From positions 151,305 through 215,304 of the forward strand of contig JAIVFJ010000111.1 in the NCBI GenBank assembly GCA_025765615.1: a stretch of 64,000 nucleotides of DNA, written 5' to 3'. Shown here in pieces: positions 54,957 through 64,000 of this stretch. Numbering within the stretch: the first letter of the stretch is position 1; each line of letters begins with the position of its first letter. This stretch comes from Zopfochytrium polystomum. Lineage: Eukaryota > Chytridiomycota > Chytridiomycetes > Chytridiales > Chytridiaceae. The notes beneath the pieces are model-generated. The model saw only the letters and a list, made by a program, of their open reading frames with translations, was not told the DNA's origin and made no database searches. The translations under genes and the position numbers were made by a program.

Positions 54957-56138
54957 CCGAAGGGCCCTTCTGTTTGTGTCCTTTTTCCTTTTTTTGCGCG
55001 CGCGTTTTCGCTTTTCGCCCCCATCATTTCTCTTATTCTCCTTCCTCCTCATTCCTCCTTGCTCTTCTCGATCATTTTTGGCCAACCCAGTGACCAGCCT
55101 TGGTTTCAAGTGATTTTCTTTTTCTTCCTCTAACGTAGCCTCAACACCCTACGCTTCTGCATTCCTACTTCCTTCTTTTTCTTGATGACATATCCGGGTA
55201 TCCCTATCCATTCGAGTTTTTGCTGTTATTCACACGAGTTGCACTATTGTGGAAATATCTACATAACCCTTCCCCTGCTCCCCACCCCCAATCCTTTCGA
55301 CCCCCATCACAAATCTCCTCCATCCTCAAAGAGGCAGACAGATTTGGCTGTAGGCGTCATGTTTCCTGACACTGGCGTTGTCTCATGTAACTGGAGGGTG
55401 TCTGTAAAACCGCACCACGGTTATTTTGTTTATGAGGACCATAAAAAAGGAGTTTATCTTGGGAATCCCATTTCTGTTGGAGTTGTCATTCAGGAGTTTT
55501 CTTGTTGACCGTTCCCCTGGCGAATCAGGATGCAAAGTGCTCTCCAGACTGGCAAAGCCCAACTCAATTCCAACTCCCAGGACAATCAGAATTTAGAAAA
55601 CCATCCTCCAGCAAAACCAAACCTCTTTGGGTCCGGGATGGCTTGGCTCTTTGAGGTAGGTCGAGCGATGTGAAAATCCATGAAGCAATGTATTTCCAGA
55701 GAAAACCATCTCTGGAGCTATCCTGTAACATGTTCTTCCGGTTGTTATTGCTATTAAGACCTCTTAAAGCAGATCTACCTGCAACATTCTGTTTTATAGA
55801 AACCCCTAGAGATCTGTTTCCGCCACTGGAGGGGTTTCTTTTGGGCCTGGCAGGGCGCCTGCCGGGTTTTGGTAAGAAATGGATATCAAATTTATTGCTC
55901 ATAGGCCCAACCCGAAAACCCAAAACCCCTTCCTGGAACTCCACGGACATGTCCCCGAAACCCAGATGCCACTGCGCATCAACCTTTCCAGCAGTCCGTT
56001 CTTTTGCCTATAAGTCGCTCGCTCGCCCCTTCAGTCACCTCCCAACCCCCCACTGTCCTCCATTAACGCTTTTGGCTTGCCAGGCGAGATCAGAGTTTTC
56101 TCAACCTTGACGAGCAGGGGCTTGAGATAGATACCGCA
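54957..56138. other. Intergenic, no gene recognised
   Basis: A minus-strand frame at 55564-55950 is open, but it has no recognisable motif and crosses AT-rich sequence. I do not call it. Confidence 0.45.
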
Positions 56139-56354
56139 TCGAAAGTGAGAGCAACCACATTTCTGTTGACACTGTTGTTGATGTTTCCTTCGTTCTGGTG
56201 GTCTTTACAGCGGAATTTACAGTTTTACCCTTACTTTGGAAAGGTTAGCATTCAAAGTTTGTATCGTAAGCGTACCGCCGTGGCGGTGCGCTTGCCACGG
56301 CAGTGTTGCTGCGATCCAGATTTGTCATTGCCTCATCTATGTCCTCACAGCGTC

Positions 56355-58626
56355 CCGCAGAGAAAAACAAAGCCTCCCCGCGCCCAACTTTGTCTTTTAC
56401 GGCTTCTTTGGCCAGGTCACACTGACCCCCAGGCGGGCCTTCAAGCTGACGCTCGCACTGCTCGTTGCGATCGTCCTGGGCTCGACGGCCGTCAACCTGA
56501 CACGGGAGGGCAGCCGGATGGGATTGAAGCGGGTCTTCAAGATGTTTATCCGTCCGACGTTCGAAGCCTACGCACTGGTCATTCTCTCGTGAGCCGCTGC
56601 GCTGCTCGCCGTCCTCACGCTGTCGTGGTGCAAGGCGAAACTCAACCCGGGCTCCACCTACAGCCTCCCTGCCACAAACTTGGCCTGGATTGCTGTCGCC
56701 GTCGCCGCCGCGTTCGCCGCGCTGCGGCTGCGCAAGCCCGCCGCGAGGATGGCGACGCTGCGGAGGCTTCCCACCGACGACGGCAGCGGCGCAATGTTCA
56801 CCGCGCCACCCCGCGTGATGCACTGCAGCAGCGGCGGCGGGCGGAGCGACCCCACATGCGCGCCGCTGCTACGTCGCCTTCGCGCGCGGGCGTCTCCCCG
56901 CCGAGTCGCGGCCACACCCAGTGCAAAAATGGCTGGCGTACGGGCTGCTCGGGTTCTGGACGACGCTGCTGACAGCTGGGTTGTATTTCGCAGCGCGGTG
57001 GAACTGGCACGGGTTCTATTTTGTCAGCGACTGGGCGTTTTTCGCGGTGCTGTCAGTCGCGGTGACGCAGGCGCTTGCGCCAATGGTGCTCAAGTGGTGG
57101 AAGGCGGAGGCCGTTGTGGTCGAGGAGCCGACGATGGGTCGGCTCCGGTGGAGTGTTGGAGGCCGGAGGGCGTCGAGGACGCAGGGGGGTCGGCGGCGGC
57201 GGTGTGAGTTTGTGGAAGCGCAAGGTGGTGAAGTTTTTCAAACCGGCAGATGTGGGGGCTGCAGCTGGTGTTGTCGTCTGCGATGCCGACCCTGCTGACA
57301 TTTGACATTTTGATGCAGTTTAGCACGATCCTGCCGACTGGTAAGCCCGGAGTGGGTTAGTTTTTGTTCGGTCAATTGCGCGCAGAAAAGCTCTAACAAC
57401 CCCCATCTTCCGTGTAATCATAAACAACACAACCCAGCCATCTCCGACGGCGCCGCAGAGTACAACATCGACCTGATCTTTGGCGCGCTCTTTGTCCTGC
57501 TGTTTGGCAACCTGCTCCCCACGCTCCGGCTGGCCAGCTGCTCCACGATCGGCATGCTGTTTGTTGCCATCTTCTGCCCGCGCACCTTGCGTCCGTGTTC
57601 TGTTTCCCGTTTGACGCCACGCGCCCTCAAAAGGTGAAATCTCTTTTCCCGTGCCCACCCCACTCACTGACTTCGCCCTCAAACTACCCCCGTGCACACA
57701 CCTCGCCACCACCCAGTACGTCTTTACGCAAACCTGGAACATCACCGACTCCCCCGACAACCCAGGCACGCCATCCTACCCCAACACCACGCAACTAACC
57801 CTCAGCCCACTGACCACCATGTCCGCTGCGCGCTTCCCTTCCAATCCCACATGGCCCGCGCACCTGCGTCCCTCTCCCTCGACTGCGCGATCACCCCTGC
57901 CCCACCCGTCGCACCGGGGTCAAACCCTGTGGCGCGCCGCGCCCCGCGAGCACAGCGACCGTCCCGGCGGTGCCGTTCAGCAGATGGGGTTACACTTACA
58001 ACAACCCAAGCAAGGAACCGCTGCTGGAGCTGACGCTCGGCGCGCCGCGCGAGGTCCCTGGCACAGGCGGGGTCGTCGAGGTCGAGGGGACGCTCGTCGG
58101 GACACCCGGCTCGCGCATTTGCACGCTGCAACCTTCGTTTGCGGCTGCAGCTGCGGGCGCAGGGGTGGCCGACCCGTCGCTGGCGTTGTGGGTGCTGGAC
58201 GCGGACGAGAGCGGAGACCCGCAGGATGCGATGGCGTGGCGGCCCGAGACGTACGAGTACGGGTACAGCGACGCGCCGGTCGTCGTCTTCGCGCAACACG
58301 GCACAGTGTCCCCTCCGTCGTCCGCGTCACCGGCGGCAGGGTTACCGCGAATCCGCGTCCCCTTCCTCGTCCGTTACAACAGCACCATCATGCTCCACCC
58401 CGCGGCTCCCGCTGGCGCCACCACATGGCGAGCCGGTCCCCGCCGCCGCGAGCGTCTGTCCGGGCTCGAGCAAGTCGAGGCGGCGTGCTACCACGGCGAG
58501 GTCGAAGACGTCGGTGGGTTGTGGGGGACGCTGCAGGCGCGGCAGGGCGGGTGGATGAAGCCGACACACGGCAAGTTTGGCGGGGCGGTTGTTGTGCAGA
58601 GGGTCAAGGTGGATGTGGCGACATAG
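56355..58626 (+). pseudogene. Broken multi-pass membrane protein with a large extracellular tail
   Basis: A chain of hydrophobic coding segments runs on the plus strand. FVFYGFFGQVTLTPRRAFKL and LTLALLVAIVLGSTAVNL lead to an in-frame TGA at 56590-56592, after which the frame continues AAALLAVLTLSW and NLAWIAVAVAAAFAAL. QKWLAYGLLGFWTTLLTAGL and DWAFFAVLSVAVTQALAPM follow in another frame. Then LQLVLSSAMPTLLTFDILMQ joins by a good phase-1 intron (57341-57437) to AISDGAAEYNIDLIFGALFV and LFGNLLPTLRL. The last part (SRWGYTYNNPSKEPLLELTL to the stop at 58624-58626) is soluble and beta-like. A nonsense codon and frame changes argue for a pseudogene, although TGA overlaps a GTGAGC donor. Family not recognised. 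Confidence 0.4.
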
Positions 58627-58635
58627 TGGCTCCAA

Positions 58636-58656
58636 TTTTTTTTTTTTTTTTTTTTT
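58636..58656. repeat. Poly(T) run
   Basis: About 21 T, ending the 3' flank of the broken membrane-protein gene. Confidence 0.8.
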
Positions 58657-59620
58657 GTTTGAGCTTCCTATTCTTTGTCTGGCTCTCGCGGTGTCGCGCT
58701 TGTTTGCCTTCTGCCCGAACCACACCCAGTTCCCACCACGCCCTCCTGCTCGACCCGCCCCTTTGTTGCTGCTGCCCGTCGCCCAGTGACCTTCGTTTTT
58801 CTTTCTTTTTTTTTTTTTGGTTTTTTTTTTTCCTGGTACTTGTCCTAGAGTGTTGTGTCTTGTTGAGAGCGGGTTGGTTTGGTGTGGTGTGCACATATGT
58901 GTGTCCGTGTGCGTGTGTGTGTTTTGTGAGGGGCTCCGTTCGTGCAAAACTTCAGAGCAAAGGGGGGGAAACGAATGTGAATTTCGGTTGCAGCAACCCC
59001 GCGGTGGGGAAAAAAAGAAAGAAAAAAAATAATTGCAATGTGGGTGAGAGAGTTGCGTCCTGTCTGCTGCGGGATTCCACGCTCAAGCACCCACTGCTCT
59101 TGGGGATTGGGGTTGGAGAGGGAGGGGCCGAAGGCACCGAAGCCGTCGCACAAGGGTTGCTCTTGTTGTGCGCCGCTCTTGTTTCCCCTTGCACCCTGCC
59201 GCTGCTGGTCCTAGACGGCCGCCGATCAGCCGATTAGCGCTAACGAAGTCCGACTGCGTCCCACAGAGGGTGTCTGCCCCCCCACAGCGTCCATTACAGC
59301 GTTCCGACAGAGTCTGTCAGTTTACCGCAATTGATTTTTTTTGTATGGTTTTACATGAGGGCAAAAAAAACCATGTCCTCACTGCGTCCCACAGAGTCCC
59401 CACAAGCAATTGATTTCTTTTTGTCAATTTTTTTGTTTTATTATGGTTTTATTTCACCACAGCGTCCACGTGAAGGCAAAAAAAATACGCCCCTCTGGCA
59501 GACCCCTCAAGTTGCCCGCGAAGAATCGTTTTTTTGACGGCAATCAGAGAGAAAAAGACAACCCAATTAGTGGGAGTGAAAAAAAAGTTGAAACCTTGAA
59601 AAAACGAGCAAAAAAGTCGT

Positions 59621-59761
59621 ACCACACTGGGTTCCAACTTGGCTCGACCCTTCCAGCATGCGTGCCGCCGCCTCCGCTTCGGCACCACCGCCTCAGCGCG
59701 ATCCGCAACCACGACCCATCTGCCCACGATTGCCCTACCACACTGGGTTCCAACTTGGCTC
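59621..59761 (+). repeat. 25-bp direct repeat, two copies 116 bp apart
   Basis: The same 25 bases, beginning ACCACACTGGGTTCC, occur at 59621-59645 and 59737-59761. They could be parts of a larger decayed duplication or terminal sequence of the element starting near 60300. Confidence 0.75.
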
Positions 59762-60314
59762 AGCCCTTCTGGCCATCGAGCGATCTGCAACTGCAACCTG
59801 GCTGCCCACGCTTGCCCTTGCTGACACTTGTCCCTTGATCGCTTGAAAGTTGGCGATTGTCTCACTCGCACATCGCTCTATCATCCATAGCTCAATCAGT
59901 GCTGCCCCAGTCTTCAGCCTCGTCCAACCTTTTTTTTTTTTGAAGACAGATGCAAGCGCAACGCCCCCGCGCAATACACACTGATTGTGACGACAAGAAA
60001 CTGCTGTCTGCCTGCCATCCACCACTCGCCGCCCCACAGCCTGCCTCAACGGTAGTATATTGGCGCATTCACTGTCGCACTTCAATTGACAATCTAATCT
60101 CAGTGCCTGCCCCTTTGTGCAAACCCAGTTACGCTCAATTAGTGGTTGGTGGCTACATTTGAATACCTTTCACTTATTTTGTTTCATCTAAGTATGCACT
60201 CAGATTTTAAATTCTGCAACATTCCTGAGTGCAGCAGCTGAAGTCCAGTTACAGTATGTTAGAGAGAACTGTTTCAACAATCTTTATGAAATTGTTTAAC
60301 TTACAAGACTCAAG

Positions 60315-63300
60315 ATGCCCAACGCAATTCAGTATTATGTGAAAGAATGTGATCCAGATCAAGCGTGCAGCCGAGATGGTTCACCACTGTTGTTTGATGG
60401 TCAGCCCCTCTTGCCCATGCTTGAGCTGGACGAACTTGAGTATGAAGCATGGAATGAACCAAAGCCCTCACTTGGAGGCAAGCAGTACTTCAAGCTAGAT
60501 GTGTTGTGCAGAATGCTTCCAAAGAAGGATCCAACTTTTCGAAAATGTGACAGGCTGTTGGATTCGAAGGAACTTATATCAGTGTACATTACATCAGGAC
60601 CTGTTCGTGTTGGACCCTTTAACGCTGCAACCCAAGCTGAAATTCGTGAGCTTCTTCTGGGCCAGTACAAAACTAGCTTTCTGACTGCCATGCTTACTGG
60701 TGGAGAAGAAGTCACAAGACTTGCTATTGAACTTGCAGCATTTGTTCACACTTCAGCTGATGTGGCTGCCTCTGTGTTTGGAATCAAACCTTATGTTAGA
60801 TCTGTTGCATTTGCAAACCGAAGCAGGGAGGAACTTGAGCAGGATGTACAGCTCAGGACAATTGAAGTTGGGAGGCTGAAAGAAAGCTTGAAATCCTGGA
60901 GGCAAAAGGCTGTGAAATGGGGTTTGCATGACCCATCTGTCACTGAAGTTTTGAGCAAGTATAGCTCTGTTGTTCTTCCTAAAATAAGGGAGCTTGGAGT
61001 CCGAGATCTGGTTCTTCTTTCATGTCAAGCTTTGGCTATGGATCATTTGGATGTAAAGAGATTTCAGTACAACTTTGTTTGCACCCAAATGCAAATGCAC
61101 ACTCTCAAAAATGTGGAAGGCCAAGCTGCAGCAAGGATGTACTCTCCAGTGGAGTTTGCAAAGTGGATTTATGTTTTTGCAGAGTCCAGGGACAGCAGGC
61201 ACACTATTGATTCTCTTCAAGGTTCAGGCTTTTCAGGCTGCCGAAAATCAGATGCAGAATTGCCTAGATGCAGTCCTTCGAATTTTAAAGGTGATTTAAT
61301 GGTTCCATCACCGCAGGCTATACAGAAACGAATCAGTGAGCTTGCTGAGCCAGCAGTTAAACCAACAGACCCTGAGAGAACCGCCATGATTGTTGCTGCA
61401 GCAAAGAAATTGGAATCAGAGACTCCAAGCCATATTTTTATGGTTGCTGCTGTTGATGAGATGATGATTGGAAAGACTGTGCCTGTCACCTTCAGCCTAA
61501 GAACAGGCAGATTCATGGTGCAGGAGATGTTACTGGAACAACAGTGAAATGGTTTGTGGAAGACAATTTGTGCCAACGAGAAAAGGTAGGTTGGACTTAA
61601 CTTTTTAAGAATGAGTACTCATTTCATCCCAGAGTATGCGATGCCTTCTTCGTGGAATGATGTCTCACTTGAAGTACCTGCGGTTGAAATATAATAGTTT
61701 TGATCTGGATGCTGGCTGGAGGAATGTTTTAGGATTTGTTACAACACTTGGCCAACGTTTGCTTCAACGGCAGTCTCAGCTCATTGGAGCACTTGCTGAA
61801 GAAGAGAAGCATTTTCAAAAAACTAGGCAAAATGTGGAGAGGTCTCTATTGGCGCGAAGGAAGACCAACACGTTGGCTGAGGCAACACCTGGGCAGGCAA
61901 AAACCCTGAATGTCAGGGCTCATCGCATTCACCACCTTCAAAAGCTTTTGGAGCTGTCCAAGCTGGGTATTCTTGGTGCCTCAGTTGAACTTTCCATGGC
62001 ACCCTTCCTTGAAGAAGCTGAAAGGGAGGCAGGTGTGCCAAATTATGGGGATAATGGGCATGATGATATTTGGTGGAACTCTCCAGCAATCTTGAGTCAG
62101 TCACAGAAAGCTATCCTTATATGGCTTCTTTCTTCATTGGGAAAAACAATCATGCAAGTGGAATCTGCTTTGGTAGACCAAGCATCCTATATTCAAGCTG
62201 TTGTTTTGACAGACAACTTAAACTCACGGTCAAGCATTTATTCAATACATCGGCTGAAGTCTTCAACCTTTGAAAATACAAGGAAGTTGTTTTTATCTGT
62301 CAGTAACTGTTGCATCATGGGTTTCTGATGGTGCATCTGCAGGAATTGCACATGAGCCATATGTTGACTGTTACACTTCATTTCTTGCAGTTGCGCGAGC
62401 AGCAAAAGCAAAATATGTCTCTATCTTGAGCCAAACTGGGCGAATACATTCAAAAGCACGCCTGCTTAAGCAGTGCCAGTATATGTTAATGAATTCCTGG
62501 TGGTTTCTTGTTGAGCATGCTCACTGGCGCCCACCTGCACATCCTACTATAAGGTCCTTCCTGGAGAAAGACTTACTACTCCAATTTGGATCTTTGAAGA
62601 GGAAGAGGGATTATTATATCCAAAGCTGTGAGATATCCAATGAGCGACAAAAACGGGCTAAGGCTCAATTTTTGGAGATTGTTGCAAATATTGATCAAAA
62701 CGATGTGGATATGTTTGGAGAAATAGCTGGGATGCCTCAAGCTGATGATGTTGATGATGAATTGGAACTTGATCTTCTGGATGAAGTTACTGGGCCCACA
62801 GACTCTCAGATTGGCATGAGTAGTGGTACTGTGCCAATTGCAAACTTATCCAACAGGCATCCAGGCAGAATTACAAGTGAATATCCAGAGGAATGGAGAG
62901 GATTTTCCATAAAGAAGCCCAATTTGAAGCCACTTCTCAATTCTGCAGGCTTAGACTCTTTATTTGAAGAAGCTCATTGTGAAACAAATGAATTTGCTGG
63001 AAGAGTCCTTGCGAAAGTCGCACTTTCTGAGCAGTTTAAGCATTCCCTTTCCATGGGTCACTATCTGTCAAAGGCTGGTAGTAGGAGTGATTCATCACAT
63101 TATTCCGGAATACTAGAGACTTTGTTGATAACACCACATTTCAAAGAGCTTTCCGGTGACACCAAACTCTTTGGTGCGGTTACTGATGCAAGGCAAGCCC
63201 TTCAAGCTGCAGTATCTAAAAGTTGTCAGTGCGAGAGCAGTGTGAAAGAATCTTCTGTGCTTGTTAAAAAATGTTTGAAGGAAGTGGAATTGGCAGTTTA

Positions 63301-64000
63301 TGGAAAAAAGACAGCAGCAAAGAAGGCGGCAACTGAAGCAAGCAGAATCCATCGAACACTTCTGAAGCAGCAACAAGAGTTGGAAGGAACAATTGCTTTG
63401 CTGCAGAAGGCTGCAAACGAAAAACTGTCCAAAGTTGTTGCTATCAGTGGAGAATCAGCGGAATTGGCAAGACAAAAAATTGCCATTCACCGGCAGGCAG
63501 CTGCTGTAAGTCAAAGATATCACTATGAGAAAGAAAGGCAGGAAGCATTAAAGGAAATAGTTGAGGAATTGGATGGGACGGGTGTTCAGTTGGAATCTCT
63601 GCATGCCAACCTCTGCCGGATTTGGCATCTTGTGGACTACAAGCTACTCTACAGAAGACTGAAATCCGAAGATTTCTCCAACAGAATCAATGCATCGTTA
63701 GTGAATGAGCTGAAGGTGGACTTGGATCTTGCAGCAACAAAGATTGAGGTGAAACATTTCCCTGGACGAGATCTTCGAAAAGATCTTCATATACCTGCAA
63801 AGAATCGATTTGATCCAAGTGGATATCATCTTCTGGCATTCTTTGAGGATATGCCACATTTAATTTGCAAACGTCTTGTGCGGAGATTTTTGGATGGAGG
63901 TGGCTTTGCAGGCCTGAATCCACAGGCTTGGGGAGAAGTAACCAAAGCAGACAGTTCAGTACTTCCTGAGTCATGGTGGAAGCGTGATGCAATGGATGTT
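60315..64000 (+). mobile_element. Very long AT-richer coding unit of unknown family, probable mobile-element protein (partial, frameshifted)
   Basis: The frame starts at 60315 (MPNAIQYYVKECDPDQ) and runs to about 61500, where it shifts by one base (FSLRT, then IHGAGDVTGTTVKWFVEDN). A 47-bp intron (61586-61632) joins in phase to RCLLRGMMSHLKYLRLKY. A second shift at the T run 62290-62294 leads to LSVTVASWVSDGASAG. From there an uninterrupted 566-codon frame reaches the window end. In total more than 1,200 residues are coded. Notable parts are SHIFMVAAVDEMMIGKTVPV (a D-E pair in a hydrophobic strand), many helical and coiled-coil-like stretches around 63230-63640, and ESWWKRDAMDV at the edge. 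GC content is clearly lower than in host genes. I recognise no domain. Size, composition and decay suggest a transposon protein; a host gene is possible. Confidence 0.45.

Larger units (their letters stand above)
58627..60314. other. Repeat-bearing spacer before the AT-rich coding unit
   Basis: T runs at 58636-58656 and nearby. Degenerate direct repeats around 59247-59500 share ACTGCGTCCCACAGAG, CAATTGATTT and GAGGGCAAAAAAA words. Two copies of a 25-bp word lie at 59621-59645 and 59737-59761. No coding frame is supported. Confidence 0.5.

Noticed and set aside
55564..55950. 128-codon minus-strand frame
   Set aside because: No recognisable motif, no promoter or splice context, and AT-rich non-coding-like composition.

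Overview
The window reads as nuclear DNA of a filamentous or zoosporic fungus, probably an early-diverging (chytrid-like) lineage. The evidence is GC-rich genes with short introns (47-150 bp, GT..AG, mostly GTAAGT/GTGAGT-like donors), fungal housekeeping genes (STS1/Cut8, SDH4, MED10, PHO89, IWR1, PSF3), several ankyrin and F-box proteins, and a pentameric ligand-gated ion channel, a family I do not associate with Dikarya. The lineage is an inference; no ribosomal marker is present. I saw no rRNA, convincing tRNA or CRISPR.

Layout. 0-10 kb: a partial ankyrin/F-box-type gene, an ankyrin pseudogene, STS1/Cut8, SDH4, MED10 and a 772-residue ankyrin protein. 10-15 kb: two short-chain dehydrogenase (SDR) paralogues head to head, one with a frameshifted tail, then an F-box/WD40 gene with a frame break. 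15-25 kb: a seven-exon Cys-loop-like channel with a one-base frame break, a membrane-anchored FkbM methyltransferase, a tiny secreted-peptide precursor resembling alpha-factor-type pheromones whose start codon is ACG, and the sodium/phosphate symporter PHO89. 26-32 kb: an unassigned minus-strand gene-like stretch, a DNAJB12-like protein with no J domain, and a decayed LINE-like retroelement whose poly(A) end abuts a truncated membrane-protein reading frame. 32-38 kb: a secreted, probably GPI-anchored GH29 alpha-L-fucosidase, two decayed SLC49/FLVCR-like transporter copies and a zinc alcohol dehydrogenase. 40-49 kb: a drug-transporter relic, a calmodulin-like protein, a divergent SDR, a Cys/His-motif protein, and the divergent pair IWR1 / PSF3 sharing a 101-bp promoter. 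49-52 kb: repeat-rich DNA with a MULE/FAR1-like fragment. 53-58.6 kb: a disordered protein and a broken multi-pass membrane protein. 60.3-64 kb: an AT-richer, very long, frameshifted coding unit that runs off the window and that I cannot assign to a family.

Most genes look independent rather than clustered by pathway. Functions represented are nuclear proteasome tethering, transcription (Mediator; Pol II import), DNA replication (GINS), respiration (complex II), phosphate uptake, extracellular glycan hydrolysis and possible signalling (channel, pheromone-like peptide, calmodulin-like protein). Spacers carry long GA/CT microsatellites, often upstream of start codons, and A or T runs of 21-42 bases. 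Several reading frames break by one base, some at homopolymers, so real decay and sequencing error have to be separated by remapping reads.
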